From Polynucleobacter sp. 80A-SIGWE (GTDB lineage: Bacteria; Pseudomonadota; Gammaproteobacteria; Burkholderiales; Burkholderiaceae), in the NCBI RefSeq assembly GCF_018882295.1, contig NZ_JACVOR010000002.1, forward strand, positions 310,001 through 374,000: 64,000 bases of DNA, read 5' to 3'. A model generated the notes under the pieces. It was given only the letters and a program-made list of their open reading frames with translations, made no database searches and was not told where the DNA came from. This document shows positions 35,112-44,541 of the stretch, one piece after another; the first letter of the stretch is position 1, and each line of letters starts with the position of its first letter. The translations under genes were made by a program, and so were the position numbers.

Positions 35112-35405
35112 CTAAACTTCAAAAAAGCCCAGCTTTTCCGATCTGGGCAACTTCTTTAACTTAGCCTCCGCCTTAGACGCCTCAGATCGATCTGGGTGCT
35201 CTTGGGTGGCCAAAAGGATTACAGGTCTGCGAGCCCTCGTATACCGAGCACCATCCCCTGAATTATGGGCTGCCAAGCGATGTTCTAGGCGGTTCGTAAT
35301 GCCAGCGTAATAGCTGCCATCAGAGCACTCTAGGAGGTAAACAAGCCAGGTCAAAATAGGGATAAATTCGCTTAAAAAGAGGTCTAACAGACTTGAAATT
35401 ATCAA
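35112..35405 (-). CDS. GIY-YIG family small nuclease-like protein (UPF0213 type)
   Basis: The 97-residue frame holds WLVYLLECSDGSYYAGITNRLEHRLAAHNSG, the GIY-YIG core with Tyr, Gly and Arg, then RRPVILLATQEHPDRSEASKAEAKLKKLPRSEK as in single-domain YhbQ-like proteins of unknown substrate. Two TTG starts compete: 35405, with an AGGGG site but lying inside the clpB promoter, and 35354, which gives the usual 80-residue form but has no clear ribosome site. I give the longer form. Confidence 0.7.
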   Translation of the reverse strand: MIISSLLDLFLSEFIPILTWLVYLLECSDGSYYAGITNRLEHRLAAHNSGDGARYTRARRPVILLATQEHPDRSEASKAEAKLKKLPRSEKLGFFEV

Positions 35406-35419
35406 GAATGCCCCTATAT
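35392..35419 (+). promoter_or_regulatory. Heat-shock (sigma32-type) promoter of clpB
   Basis: CTTGAAA at 35392-35398 and CCCCTATAT at 35411-35419 match the sigma32 -35 (CTTGAAA) and -10 (CCCCATnT) elements closely, with a 12-base spacer. It lies about 50 bp before clpB, a classical sigma32 target. Confidence 0.75.
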
Positions 35420-35470
35420 TCTATAGATAGATATATGTAAAAAATAGCTGTAGTAGATAGGACTTAAAAA

Positions 35471-38065
35471 ATGAGAATAGATAAATTAACTACTAAATTT
35501 CAAGAAGCGCTCAGCGAGGCGCAAAGCCTTGCTTTGGCAAAGGACAATCAATATATCGAGCCAGCCCACTTGCTCTTGGCGATGTTGCGTGATTCTGATG
35601 GTGGTGCCAAGAGTTTGTTAACTCGCGCCGGTGTTAATGTGCCTGGTCTTGAGAAGGCAACCGAGAAGCTTATTGGCAATCTTCCCGAAGTGCAGGGCAC
35701 TAGTGGTGACGTTCAGGTCGGCCGTGATTTAAGCAACTGGCTCAACTTATGTGAAAAAGAAGCTAATAAGCGTAACGATCAATTTATCGCTGGTGAGCTA
35801 TTTTTGCTGGTGGTGGCAGATGATAAGGGCGAGCTCGGCAAGATTGCTCGTGAGAATGGATTAAATCGTAAATCGTTAGAGGCGGCTATTGATTTAGTGC
35901 GCGGAGGAGAGTCAGTGAATAGTGCAGATGCTGAAGGTCAACGTGAAGCCTTAAAGAAATACACCGTCGATTTAACTGAGCGTGCTCGTATGGGCAAGCT
36001 TGATCCTGTTATTGGTCGCGATGATGAAATTCGTCGCACCATTCAGATCTTGCAACGTCGCGGTAAAAACAACCCAGTACTCATTGGTGAGCCAGGTGTT
36101 GGTAAGACTGCCATCGTCGAGGGCTTGGCCCAACGCATTATTAATGGCGAAGTTCCAGAAACCCTCAAAAACAAGCGCGTCCTCGTATTGGATATGGCAT
36201 TGTTATTGGCGGGTGCCAAGTACCGTGGTGAATTCGAAGAACGTCTAAAGGCTGTTTTAAGCGATGTAGCTAAAGACGAAGGTCAGACCATCATCTTTAT
36301 TGATGAGATTCATACGATGGTTGGCGCTGGTAAAGGTGATGGTGCAATGGATGCCGGCAATATGCTCAAGCCCGCCTTAGCGCGTGGTGAGCTGCATTGC
36401 ATCGGTGCAACGACTTTAGATGAGTACCGCAAGTACATTGAGAAAGATCCAGCGCTTGAGCGTCGCTTCCAAAAAGTCATGGTGGAAGAGCCAAGCGTAG
36501 AGGCAACAATTGCCATCTTGCGTGGCTTGCAAGAGCGCTATGAGCTGCACCACGGTATTGAAATTACTGATCCTGCCATCGTCGCAGCGGCAGAGTTATC
36601 TCATCGTTACATCACTGATCGTTTCTTGCCAGATAAGGCGATTGATTTAATTGATGAGGCTGGTTCACGCATTCGGATGGAGATTGATTCCAAGCCTGAA
36701 GTGATGGATAAGTTAGAGCGTCGCCTGATTCAGCTCAAGATTGAGCGTGAAGCTGTTAAGAAAGAAAAAGATGAAGCATCACAAAAACGTCTCGGCCTCA
36801 TTGAGGATGAGATCAAGCGTCTTGGCGCCGAGTACGCTGACCTAGAAGAAATCTGGAAGGCGGAAAAAGGTGCCGTATTGGGTGCCGCTCATCTCAAAGA
36901 AGAGATTGAAAAAGTCCGTGCTGATATTGCTAAGTTGCAACGCGATGGCAAGTTAGAGCAAGTTGCTGAATTGCAATACGGCAAGCTGCCTGAGCTTGAG
37001 GCTAAGCTTAAATCTGCCGCAGCTGCTGAAGCAAAAGGCGATAAAGATGGCGTGGTCAAGAATAAGCTCTTGCGCACCCAAGTGGGCGCAGAGGAGATTG
37101 CGGAAGTAGTGTCACGTGCAACTGGTATTCCGGTATCGAAGATGATGCAGGGTGAGCGCGATAAGTTATTGAAGATGGAAGAGCTCCTTCATAAGCGCGT
37201 AGTTGGTCAGGAAGAGGCTATTCGTGCGGTATCGGATGCTATTCGTCGTTCCCGTGCCGGTCTTGCTGAAGAGAATCGTCCTTACGGGTCATTCTTATTC
37301 TTGGGCCCTACAGGCGTAGGTAAGACTGAGCTTTGCAAAGCCTTGGCTGGTTTCTTATTCGACAGCGAGGATCATTTAATTCGTATCGACATGAGTGAAT
37401 TCATGGAGAAGCACAGCGTGGCTCGTTTAATCGGCGCGCCTCCAGGCTATGTTGGTTACGAAGAGGGTGGTTACTTAACTGAACAGGTACGTCGCCACCC
37501 ATACAGTGTCATCTTGTTTGATGAAATTGAAAAAGCACATCCCGATGTCTTCAACGTACTTTTGCAAGTATTGGATGATGGCCGCTTAACCGATGGCCAA
37601 GGTCGTACTGTTGATTTCAAGAACACTGTGATTGTGATGACTAGTAATATTGGCTCGCATCTCATTCAGTCAATGACTGATAAGAAGCAGTCCGAGATCA
37701 AAGATGCGGTATTTGAAGAGCTGAAGAATCATTTCCGTCCAGAGTTCCTCAATCGTATTGATGAGATCGTGGTATTCCATGGCTTGGATAAAGGCAACAT
37801 CGCTAATATTGCGAAGATCTTGCTCAAGAACTTGTCGGATCGGTTGGCAAAGGTGGATATGCAGATGGAAGTCAGCGATGCTGCCCTTAGCAAGATTGCG
37901 GAAGTCGGTTTTGATCCTGTATTTGGAGCCAGACCCCTAAAGCGTGCGATTCAGCAACATATCGAGAACCCAGTTTCTAAGATGATCTTAGAAGGCAAGT
38001 TTGGTCCTAAGGACACCGTTCCTGTGAACGTCGATAAGAACGGCGACTTTAGCTTTAGCAAGTAA
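35471..38065 (+). CDS. clpB: ATP-dependent disaggregase ClpB
   Basis: Hexameric Hsp100 chaperone that pulls polypeptides from aggregates with DnaK. The 864 residues show the Clp N-domain ([21 protein letters not shown]), AAA module 1 with Walker A GEPGVGKT near 206, a long coiled-coil middle domain (about 410-525), AAA module 2 with GPTGVGKT near 610 and the pore loop [13 protein letters not shown] near 656. A sigma32-type promoter lies upstream, so heat induction is likely. Confidence 0.97.
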   Translation: MRIDKLTTKFQEALSEAQSLALAKDNQYIEPAHLLLAMLRDSDGGAKSLLTRAGVNVPGLEKATEKLIGNLPEVQGTSGDVQVGRDLSNWLNLCEKEANKRNDQFIAGELFLLVVADDKGELGKIARENGLNRKSLEAAIDLVRGGESVNSADAEGQREALKKYTVDLTERARMGKLDPVIGRDDEIRRTIQILQRRGKNNPVLIGEPGVGKTAIVEGLAQRIINGEVPETLKNKRVLVLDMALLLAGAKYRGEFEERLKAVLSDVAKDEGQTIIFIDEIHTMVGAGKGDGAMDAGNMLKPALARGELHCIGATTLDEYRKYIEKDPALERRFQKVMVEEPSVEATIAILRGLQERYELHHGIEITDPAIVAAAELSHRYITDRFLPDKAIDLIDEAGSRIRMEIDSKPEVMDKLERRLIQLKIEREAVKKEKDEASQKRLGLIEDEIKRLGAEYADLEEIWKAEKGAVLGAAHLKEEIEKVRADIAKLQRDGKLEQVAELQYGKLPELEAKLKSAAAAEAKGDKDGVVKNKLLRTQVGAEEIAEVVSRATGIPVSKMMQGERDKLLKMEELLHKRVVGQEEAIRAVSDAIRRSRAGLAEENRPYGSFLFLGPTGVGKTELCKALAGFLFDSEDHLIRIDMSEFMEKHSVARLIGAPPGYVGYEEGGYLTEQVRRHPYSVILFDEIEKAHPDVFNVLLQVLDDGRLTDGQGRTVDFKNTVIVMTSNIGSHLIQSMTDKKQSEIKDAVFEELKNHFRPEFLNRIDEIVVFHGLDKGNIANIAKILLKNLSDRLAKVDMQMEVSDAALSKIAEVGFDPVFGARPLKRAIQQHIENPVSKMILEGKFGPKDTVPVNVDKNGDFSFSK

Positions 38066-38113
38066 GACAAAGCAATATCAGCAGGAATTTCCCTGCACCA
38101 GTAAACTCGGTAC

Positions 38114-39352
38114 ATGACTGACGCTCTGAAAATGAGGCGCGCCAGTGATGTCCGGGTTGTTGGTCTCATTAGCCTGGCTCACGGCAGCTCCCATTTCTTT
38201 CATTTAATCCTGCCGCCCATGTTCCCATGGTTGAAGGCGGAGTTTGGGTTTAACTATGCTGAGCTAGGTCTGCTCATGACCATTTTCTTTGTGGTCTCCT
38301 GCATTGTCCAAGCAGCATCTGGTTTTTTGGTAGATCGTATTGGGGCCCGCCCCGTACTTTTTGCTGGGGTTGGTTTGCTTGCATTGGCTGCACTGACTTA
38401 TTCACAAAGTAATGGTTATGCCATGTTGGTTTTGGGCGCAGTAATAGCGGGATGTGGCAATGGCGTTTTTCATCCCGTTGATTACACGCTGATCAATCAC
38501 AAAATTTCACCGCCTAATTTGCCTTATGCCTATTCCATTCATGGGGTAACAGGCTATATCGGTTGGGCAGCAGCTCCAGCCTTTATGGTGGCTGTGGCTA
38601 CTATCGCTGATTGGCGTATTGCCTTTTTATCTGCTGCAGTGCTTGAGGCGTTGATCTTATTGACTCTCTGGATTGGTAGAGCGCGCTTAATTGATGATGT
38701 TCATGCAAGGCGCGAGGAGTCGCAGGCTAGTCATGCTCAAAGCAATCCTGGTGGGGCACCGATGAGTACCTTTGGATTTTTGAAGTTACCGGTTGTATGG
38801 CTTTGCTGGATTTTCTTTTTCTTTAGCATGGCTGCAACGACAGGCCTGCAGTCATTTGCCCCAACCGCGCTTTTTAAGATCTATGACATTGCCGTGAGTT
38901 CCGGTAATTACTACTTAACGCTCATGTCTATGGGTGGTGCCGGAGGGATGCTTTTGGGTGGCTATCTTGCTACCAAGTTAAAAGTGCCCGAACGCATTAT
39001 TACGATCTGCTTTACCGTCAATATCGTGATGGGTCTTTTATTGGCTACCGGTTTAGTGCCAGTTGAATTGATTGTGATTGCTTTTATTGTGATTGGACTT
39101 GGTCTGGGCATTGCTGCTCCATCACGTGACTTGATGATTCGCTCTGCGACACCGTCAGGGTCATCCGGAAGGGTGTACGGCATTGTTTACTCTGGCATCG
39201 ATCTAGGTGCTGCTCTAAGCCCATTAATCTTCGGAATCTTCTTGGATGTTGGCTTGCCAAAGCTCTTATTCATTGGCGTAGCAGTCCTGCAGCTCATGAT
39301 TATTTTGACTGGATTCAAAGTCGCTACTATCAGCGCCCCAAAAACTACCTAG
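38114..39352 (+). CDS. Major facilitator superfamily transporter
   Basis: 412 residues with about 12 hydrophobic segments and the MFS motif A region GFLVDRIGARPVLFAG between helices 2 and 3. A conserved early SLAHGSSHFFHLILPPMFPWLKAEFG segment is seen in a subgroup of MFS proteins that includes the fosmidomycin-resistance type. A cytoplasmic loop rich in Arg/Glu/Ser splits the two halves near 195-215. The substrate cannot be told. It lies between clpB and aceA, with its own gap on each side. Confidence 0.8.
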   Translation: MTDALKMRRASDVRVVGLISLAHGSSHFFHLILPPMFPWLKAEFGFNYAELGLLMTIFFVVSCIVQAASGFLVDRIGARPVLFAGVGLLALAALTYSQSNGYAMLVLGAVIAGCGNGVFHPVDYTLINHKISPPNLPYAYSIHGVTGYIGWAAAPAFMVAVATIADWRIAFLSAAVLEALILLTLWIGRARLIDDVHARREESQASHAQSNPGGAPMSTFGFLKLPVVWLCWIFFFFSMAATTGLQSFAPTALFKIYDIAVSSGNYYLTLMSMGGAGGMLLGGYLATKLKVPERIITICFTVNIVMGLLLATGLVPVELIVIAFIVIGLGLGIAAPSRDLMIRSATPSGSSGRVYGIVYSGIDLGAALSPLIFGIFLDVGLPKLLFIGVAVLQLMIILTGFKVATISAPKTT

Positions 39353-39363
39353 ATAGTTACTTT

Positions 39364-39382
39364 CTTTTCATAATGTGAAAAG
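39364..39382. promoter_or_regulatory. Inverted repeat after the MFS gene
   Basis: CTTTTCA and TGAAAAG form perfect seven-base arms around a five-base centre, 12 bp past the MFS stop. No T run follows, so it reads more like an operator than a terminator. It lies 240 bp upstream of aceA. Confidence 0.35.
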
Positions 39383-39502
39383 ACATTCCCATACGTAAAA
39401 TGCAGTGCAACATTTGAGGTTTGGAATTCTTTCGCCCCTTGAATGGCCATTCCATATTATAAAAATTATCATTTAACTTATTGAATTAATTGAATTAATT
39501 AT

Positions 39503-39520
39503 TTTCAGTTTTTACTGAAA
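39503..39520. promoter_or_regulatory. Inverted repeat upstream of aceA, possible operator
   Basis: TTTCAGT and ACTGAAA flank four T residues, a perfect palindrome about 100 bp before aceA. A -10-like TATAAG lies at 39559-39564. Just upstream is a direct repeat of TTGAATTAA (39481-39499). The 269-bp gap between the MFS gene and aceA holds these elements and no gene I can see. Confidence 0.4.
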
Positions 39521-39621
39521 TAGTGCTTGCATGCTTTTCCTGGATCCTTAAACTCTTATATAAGACATAAGACTTGAATGTCCAAATATTTGAAGTACTT
39601 GTTTAACTTAGGGAGAAAAAC

Positions 39622-40920
39622 ATGGCAGATCGCAAAGCAGAAATCGCAGCACTACAAAAAGACTGGGATACCAATCCACGCTGGAAAGGTATTACTCGTG
39701 GTTACACGGCTGAAGACGTTATTCGTCTCCGTGGCTCATTGAAGATTGAGCACACATTGGCAAAGCATGGCGCAGAGCGTCTCTGGGACTTGGTTAATAA
39801 CGAAGCTTACGTTAACTGTTTAGGTGCTTTGACTGGTGGTCAAGCAATGCAACAAGTTAAAGCTGGCGTTCAAGCTATTTACTTGTCAGGTTGGCAAGTT
39901 GCTGCTGACGGTAACTCATACGCAGCGATGTATCCAGACCAATCTTTGTATCCAGTTGACTCAGTTCCTAAGATGGTTGAGCGTATTAATAACTCATTCC
40001 AACGCGCTGACGAAATCCAAACCGCCAAAGGCATTAACAAAGGCGACGCTGGTTATATCGAGTATTTCGCTCCAATCGTTGCTGATGCTGAAGCTGGTTT
40101 CGGTGGTGTATTGAATGCATTTGAACTAAGCAAAGCATTGATCAAGCAGGGCGCTGCTGGCGTTCACTTTGAAGATCAACTCTCTTCTGTTAAGAAGTGC
40201 GGTCACTTGGGTGGCAAGGTATTGTTGCCTACTACTGAGTCTGTTCAGAAACTGATCTCTGCACGTTTAGCTGCTGACGTAATGGGTGTTCCAACCATCA
40301 TCTTGGCTCGTACTGATGCTGAAGCTGCTGACTTGTTGACATCTGACTACGATGCAAACGACAAGCCATTCTTGACAGGCGAGCGCACTGCTGAAGGCTT
40401 CTACAAAACACGTAAGGGCTTGGATCAAGCGATCTCCCGTGGTTTGGCATACGCTGCATACGCTGATATGGTTTGGTGTGAAACAGGTACTCCTGACCTC
40501 GAGTTTGCTCGTCAGTTCGCTGAAGCAATTCGCGCGAAGTTCCCAGGCAAGATGTTGGCTTACAACTGCTCACCATCTTTCAATTGGAAGAAGAACTTGG
40601 ACGACGCAACAATTGCGAAGTTCCAACGCGAATTAGGCGCAATGGGCTACAAGTATCAGTTCATCACATTGGCTGGTATTCACTCCATGTGGTACAACAT
40701 GTTCGACTTGGCTCAAGACTACATGCAGCGCGGTATGACTGCTTACATCGAGAAAGTACAAGAGCCAGAATTTGCTGCTCGTGATCGTGGTTACACATTC
40801 GTATCCCATCAGCAAGAAGTTGGCACTGGTTACTTCGACGATGTAACTACTGTGATTCAGGGTGGCAAGTCTTCAGTAACAGCGTTGACTGGTTCTACAG
40901 AAGAAGAGCAGTTCCACTAA
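39622..40920 (+). CDS. aceA: Isocitrate lyase
   Basis: Cleaves isocitrate to glyoxylate and succinate, the entry to the glyoxylate shunt for growth on acetate or fatty acids. The active-site loop [11 protein letters not shown] has Cys193 within K191-K-C-G-H195, and the Mg/substrate region contains [10 protein letters not shown] at 153-162. The 432-residue length is normal. Codon use is strikingly biased to a few preferred codons, suggesting high expression. Malate synthase is not in the window. A GGGAG ribosome site precedes the ATG. Confidence 0.97.
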   Translation: MADRKAEIAALQKDWDTNPRWKGITRGYTAEDVIRLRGSLKIEHTLAKHGAERLWDLVNNEAYVNCLGALTGGQAMQQVKAGVQAIYLSGWQVAADGNSYAAMYPDQSLYPVDSVPKMVERINNSFQRADEIQTAKGINKGDAGYIEYFAPIVADAEAGFGGVLNAFELSKALIKQGAAGVHFEDQLSSVKKCGHLGGKVLLPTTESVQKLISARLAADVMGVPTIILARTDAEAADLLTSDYDANDKPFLTGERTAEGFYKTRKGLDQAISRGLAYAAYADMVWCETGTPDLEFARQFAEAIRAKFPGKMLAYNCSPSFNWKKNLDDATIAKFQRELGAMGYKYQFITLAGIHSMWYNMFDLAQDYMQRGMTAYIEKVQEPEFAARDRGYTFVSHQQEVGTGYFDDVTTVIQGGKSSVTALTGSTEEEQFH

Positions 40921-40965
40921 GAAATCCCTAAGTAGTACGTAGTAGCAGTAATATCCTTACTGTCG

Positions 40966-41013
40966 CGGCATCTAAATTACCTCACAAGGGTGACTTAGAT
41001 GCCGTTTTCGTTT
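40966..41013 (+). terminator. Intrinsic terminator of aceA
   Basis: CGGCATCTAA and TTAGATGCCG (40966-40975, 40995-41004) form a ten-pair stem with a 19-base loop, then TTTTCGTTT. It lies about 45 bp past the aceA stop, right before the HIT gene. Confidence 0.75.
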
Positions 41014-41024
41014 ACATTCTTCCC

Positions 41025-41465
41025 ATGACTAATTGCGTACTCTGTAAAGAAGAACTCAAGCCTGAAGAGGGTCAGTTAATTTGGCGTGGTGATGACTGCC
41101 GTGTGATCCTAGTAAACGATCCCGATCTTCCTGGTTTTTGCCGCGTGATCTGGAATCGGCATGTCGCTGAAATGACTGATCTGACTTATGGTGAGCGGGA
41201 GCACCTCATGGCCTTGGTCTTTGCGGTTGAAGGGGCTGTAAGGCATGTAATGCACCCAGAGAAGGTCAATATTGCAGCGCTGGGTAATATGGTTCCCCAT
41301 ATCCATTGGCATGTGATCCCTAGATACAAAGACGATGCCTTCTTTCCGGGTTCAGCCTGGTCTCAAAAGACCCAGAAAACTCCCGCAGCAAATTTAGAAG
41401 CAAGAAAAAAATTAGCTCAAGAACTGCCTGCTGCAATCAAGTCTGCCATTGCGGCACTTTCCTGA
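41025..41465 (+). CDS. HIT family hydrolase
   Basis: Histidine-triad nucleotide hydrolase/transferase of 146 residues. The catalytic motif is PHIHWHVIPR near 90-99 and is followed by DDAFFPGSAW. An N-terminal CVLCKEELKPEEG pair of cysteines could bind zinc. The family splits Ap4A-like dinucleotides or AMP conjugates; the exact substrate is unknown. It starts within about 12 bases of the aceA terminator, so its promoter may overlap that hairpin. Confidence 0.88.
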   Translation: MTNCVLCKEELKPEEGQLIWRGDDCRVILVNDPDLPGFCRVIWNRHVAEMTDLTYGEREHLMALVFAVEGAVRHVMHPEKVNIAALGNMVPHIHWHVIPRYKDDAFFPGSAWSQKTQKTPAANLEARKKLAQELPAAIKSAIAALS

Positions 41466-41472
41466 GGAATAA

Positions 41473-41805
41473 GTGAAGAAACCCATGAGATTTTTAAAAC
41501 AGCTTTATTTGTGTGCCGCACTAATTTTGGTTGGCTGCTCTACGGTAGCGAATTATCAGGCAAACCTACAAACCTGGGTTGGTCAATCTGAGCAAGCGTT
41601 AGAGGCTAGTTGGGGAGTGCCATCATCCATTGTCATTAGTGGAAATACAAGGTATCTGACTTATGCCCGCAATGATGGAGTTTATGTGCAAGGTGGCTAT
41701 TGGGGAAGGACTGTTACACCTTTATATTGCTCTACCATCTTCTCAATTCAAAATAATGTTGTAGTACAGGCTCAGTTTCAGGGGAATGAGTGCACATCCT
41801 ATTAA
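41473..41805 (+). CDS. Small putative lipoprotein
   Basis: A 110-residue protein with lipobox LVGC after a hydrophobic stretch (FLKQLYLCAALILVGC), so likely membrane-anchored. The mature part contains LQTWVGQSEQALEASWGVPSS and YLTYARNDGVYVQGGYWGR; this SmpA/OmlA-like 'GxSExxLxxxWGxPs' pattern occurs in many small lipoproteins. A GTG at 41473 with GAGGA upstream is the first start; ATG 41485 is an alternative. It follows the HIT gene by seven bases. Confidence 0.7.
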   Translation: MKKPMRFLKQLYLCAALILVGCSTVANYQANLQTWVGQSEQALEASWGVPSSIVISGNTRYLTYARNDGVYVQGGYWGRTVTPLYCSTIFSIQNNVVVQAQFQGNECTSY

Positions 41806-41908
41806 AGACAATGTTCTCTTTATCAGGGTTTGCCCGTCCCAATAGGCTGCCGTTGCAGGGGTGATTGCAATAGAATTTGCATTACACCCACTTAATTTAA
41901 GGCTCTTT

Positions 41909-42712
41909 ATGCATTCGCTTAGCAAGATCGTTGCTGCGCTGGTTTCATGTTGTATTTTGAGTATTGCCAGTGCTCAGTCCGCAGGTGGTAATCGTCCCGA
42001 GGCGCCAAAGAGACCTCAGTTACCAAAGGGCATGACGGCAATTGAACCAGCTGCTTTGGATCTTTTGAAGGCAATGACGGACAAGTTATCCGCAGCCAAG
42101 TCTATGCAGTTTGAAGCTTTAGTCCTATCTGAGTTTCCATCAATTGATGGAATTCCTGTAATTTATTCAACTGCTGCAAAAGTGGCGCTTCAGCGCCCGA
42201 ATAAGTTTGATGTAGTTGTTTGGGGTGATGGGCCTTCAAGCGAGGTTCTGTTTAATGGCAAGCAATTATTTGCCTATAGCCCTGAAAAAAATCTAGTGGC
42301 CGTTAGCAATGCGCCGAGCAATATAGATGAGGCCGCAAAATTTGCTTACGAAAAGGCGGGATTGTTTTTCCCTGGTGATGATTTGATTCTCTCCAATCCT
42401 TATGCGCACTTAACCCAGGGCCTTACCGATGCCTTTATTGTTGGCAAGACGAAGCTGGTGGGTGGTGTAGAGACTAATGTCATTGTGATGGCTGGTAGAC
42501 AGTTGCAGGGCCAAATCTGGATTGGTGCTAAAGATAATCTTCCTTATATGGCCTCTTGGATTTACTTAGGTGATAAATCTTTGCCAAGAACAACGCTCCA
42601 ATATAAAAACTGGAAACTCAATTCCAGTATTCCTGAGACACGCTTTGATGCTGGTAGATTTTCAAAGGCGCTCACTATTGAATTCGCGCAGCCTGATGCG
42701 CCTCTTAATTAA
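41909..42712 (+). CDS. DUF2092 periplasmic protein
   Basis: 267 residues with a signal peptide (LSKIVAALVSCCILSIASAQS), then a LolA/LolB-like half barrel: AAKSMQFEALVLSEF, VALQRPNKFDVVVWGDGPSSEVLFNGKQLFAYSPEKNLVAV and QGQIWIGAKDNLPYMASWIYLGD. This is the DUF2092 pattern. Binding of a hydrophobic ligand in the periplasm is plausible but unproven. I use the ATG at 41909; the frame opens at 41861 but the signal peptide starts later. It pairs with the next gene 18 nt downstream. Confidence 0.8.
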   Translation: MHSLSKIVAALVSCCILSIASAQSAGGNRPEAPKRPQLPKGMTAIEPAALDLLKAMTDKLSAAKSMQFEALVLSEFPSIDGIPVIYSTAAKVALQRPNKFDVVVWGDGPSSEVLFNGKQLFAYSPEKNLVAVSNAPSNIDEAAKFAYEKAGLFFPGDDLILSNPYAHLTQGLTDAFIVGKTKLVGGVETNVIVMAGRQLQGQIWIGAKDNLPYMASWIYLGDKSLPRTTLQYKNWKLNSSIPETRFDAGRFSKALTIEFAQPDAPLN

Positions 42713-42730
42713 AAGCATTAGGGACATCAC

Positions 42731-43210
42731 ATGAAAATTCTTTCGTACGTTTTATTGGGCTTGGTTGGTTTCGCTACATTAACTGCTACTACGGATGCTG
42801 AAGCCTATTGGCATGGCTACCGCGGAGGTTGGCGCGGTCCAGGTTGGGGTGGTGGCTGCTGGCGTTGTGGACCGGGTTGGGTTGGGCCTGCAGCAGTTGT
42901 GGCGGGTACTGAGGTGGTTGAGGGTTCTACCGCACCGCAAGTCGTAGTTGAGCAGGCGCCGGCACCTGTTTATGTGCAGCAAGCTGCACCTGCCGTTGTG
43001 GTGCCTGCTGCTGCACCAGTAGCAGTTGCTCCCGGACCAGCTGGTGCTGTAGGTTATTCAATTCCACCAATTGGCTCGACTTTCCCAAACCTATTGCCTG
43101 GATGTTTTCTGGCCCCAAGAAATGGGATTAATTTCTATCAATGCCAAGGCTTCAGAATGAGACCGCTTTACGGTGGAAACGCCTTCTACTATCGCGTTGT
43201 GCCAGGATGA
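42731..43210 (+). CDS. Secreted Gly/Trp- and Pro/Val-rich protein, unknown
   Basis: 159 residues: a signal peptide (LSYVLLGLVGFATLTATTDAEA), a WHGYRGGWRGPGWGGGCWRCGPGW segment near 26-50 with two cysteines, a low-complexity Ala/Pro/Val stretch (about 60-105), then a compact end containing LPGCFLAPRNGINFYQCQGFRMRPLYGGNAFYYRVVPG. Likely an exported surface or envelope protein. It forms a two-gene unit with the DUF2092 gene and has its own terminator. Confidence 0.65.
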   Translation: MKILSYVLLGLVGFATLTATTDAEAYWHGYRGGWRGPGWGGGCWRCGPGWVGPAAVVAGTEVVEGSTAPQVVVEQAPAPVYVQQAAPAVVVPAAAPVAVAPGPAGAVGYSIPPIGSTFPNLLPGCFLAPRNGINFYQCQGFRMRPLYGGNAFYYRVVPG

Positions 43211-43211
43211 T

Positions 43212-43237
43212 AAAAAACCACCTTCGGGTGGTTTTTT
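43212..43237 (+). terminator. Intrinsic terminator with TTCG loop
   Basis: AAAACCACC-TTCG-GGTGGTTTT (43214-43235) with A residues before and T residues after. It ends the DUF2092 unit. Confidence 0.88.
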
Positions 43238-43272
43238 ATTGGTGACTAACTACCTAGCTCCGAAGAGTCAAC

Positions 43273-43306
43273 GAACCATCAATTTATTTATTTAAATTGA
43301 TGGTTC
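43273..43306. repeat. 13-base inverted repeat overlapping a stop codon
   Basis: GAACCATCAATTT at 43273-43285 and AAATTGATGGTTC at 43294-43306 are perfect complements. They span the stop codon of the minus-strand DUF4239 gene. No T run follows on that strand, so it may protect the mRNA end more than terminate it. Confidence 0.6.
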
Positions 43307-44078
43307 CCAACATCCATAATGATTCCTCGAGTTGATAAGGTTTGACAGGATTCCACATGCCATAAGGCGAAATAGTGATGTAGAGAAAAGTCATCGCCGT
43401 GAGTATGCATAGCGACGCTATTGATAGTGATGCTTTCATCGCTTTAATGCTGCCAAGATGCACGATCCCAACTGAAATAAGCAGCAGAATCGAAGAAATG
43501 GGGATGACAATCCATTTTTTTATATTGTCGGTGTCATATGCTATTGATTGTCTAACTTTCCGATTGTGCCGAATGATGGTTAACTCTGCTTCAAGTTGAC
43601 TCACTATGGAAGGGCGCTGATTAGGTTGGTACGCTATCTGGTTGATTGTCTTGCTTAAGGTTATAAATTCAGGCAATGCAATCTCTCGATTTTTAGCCTC
43701 TTTTTCATTCATAGCCGGCCATTCTTTTTCAATGACTGCATTGAGATAGTCTTTTACCACCGACTTAATTTGCGCCTGATCCTGTGGGGGTAAGACTGTT
43801 GAGATATTGATGAGGCTATCAATTGCGCTTGATTCAGTAATCAAGTTGGAGATAGCTGATTCATGCTTCTCAAATGAAAAGCCCGCAAGGGTAGAAACAG
43901 TAAGCCCAAAAATAAATGCAGTAATGGATAGGAAAGATGGAACGACTGCATCTGAATCATTAAGCCATCGAGATATGGGCGAGTCATTTAGAGTCCAGTA
44001 AATCGCATAGGTGACTAATGCAATCATGACTATGGAGGCTGCCAAAAATTTCAATACATCAAGAGTGAATGGAGTCAT
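43284..44078 (-). CDS. DUF4239 / bestrophin-like membrane protein
   Basis: 264 residues with four predicted membrane segments: two near the N-terminus (about 10-28, 48-66) and two near the C-terminus (about 190-208, 215-235). Between them is a helical soluble region (ESAISNLITESSAIDSLINISTVLPPQDQAQIKSVVKDYL) typical of DUF4239. Bestrophins are anion channels, but channel activity here is only inferred from layout. Neighbouring genes give no further hint. Confidence 0.65.
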   Translation of the reverse strand: MTPFTLDVLKFLAASIVMIALVTYAIYWTLNDSPISRWLNDSDAVVPSFLSITAFIFGLTVSTLAGFSFEKHESAISNLITESSAIDSLINISTVLPPQDQAQIKSVVKDYLNAVIEKEWPAMNEKEAKNREIALPEFITLSKTINQIAYQPNQRPSIVSQLEAELTIIRHNRKVRQSIAYDTDNIKKWIVIPISSILLLISVGIVHLGSIKAMKASLSIASLCILTAMTFLYITISPYGMWNPVKPYQLEESLWMLGTINLNK

Positions 44079-44109
44079 TGCTTGGTTCCGGGCTGTCTCT
44101 GTAGAGCGT

Positions 44110-44541
44110 TTAGTTTAGCTTCTTCAGTGCTTCAAGATACTTCTCGGGGCTGAGCGGCTGACCCTCACGCTGCGCTTCCCACATCACCTGTCCAAGGCAT
44201 TCCATCATGGCGTGTTGTGCTTCGTGTTCAGACCCCAGCTTCTTTGCTAGATTTTCTGCAATCGCTTTAATGCCTGGCGGTTGATCAATGGAGATTTGCT
44301 CGCTAATCGACAGGTGCATTGAGAGGTGCAAGAAGGGGTTGGTCTCACCGCGTTCTGGTGTGTAGTCTTGTGCCACTGCGCCTTCTGGATCTGATAGAAG
44401 AGTGTGATATTCCGGGTGCTCAAGCATCCAGTCGCTGGCAATCATTTCCATTGGCGTCAGAATCTGATTCTCAGTTTTCTTCTTCCAGGTGTCACAGAAA
44501 AAGCGACGCACTTCTTCGCGAGTTGGATTAAATATTGCCAC
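44110..44541 (-). CDS. DUF1841 family protein
   Basis: A 143-residue protein starting at a GTG (44541) with AGGA eight bases upstream; it begins VAIFNPTREEVRRFFCDTWKK, the DUF1841 opening. It continues MIASDWMLEHPEYHTLL and ends with EAQHAMMECLGQVMWEAQREGQPLSPEKYLEAL. Function unknown. Its start lies inside the end of nth (14-base overlap), a conserved-looking coupling. A longer frame to 44664 exists but would read through nth. Confidence 0.82.
   Translation of the reverse strand: MAIFNPTREEVRRFFCDTWKKKTENQILTPMEMIASDWMLEHPEYHTLLSDPEGAVAQDYTPERGETNPFLHLSMHLSISEQISIDQPPGIKAIAENLAKKLGSEHEAQHAMMECLGQVMWEAQREGQPLSPEKYLEALKKLN

Noticed and set aside
42927..43118. Possible repeat or minus-strand gene in the Ala/Pro/Val region of the 42731 gene
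   Set aside because: Explained by low-complexity coding sequence with repeated GCA/CCT/GTT codons.
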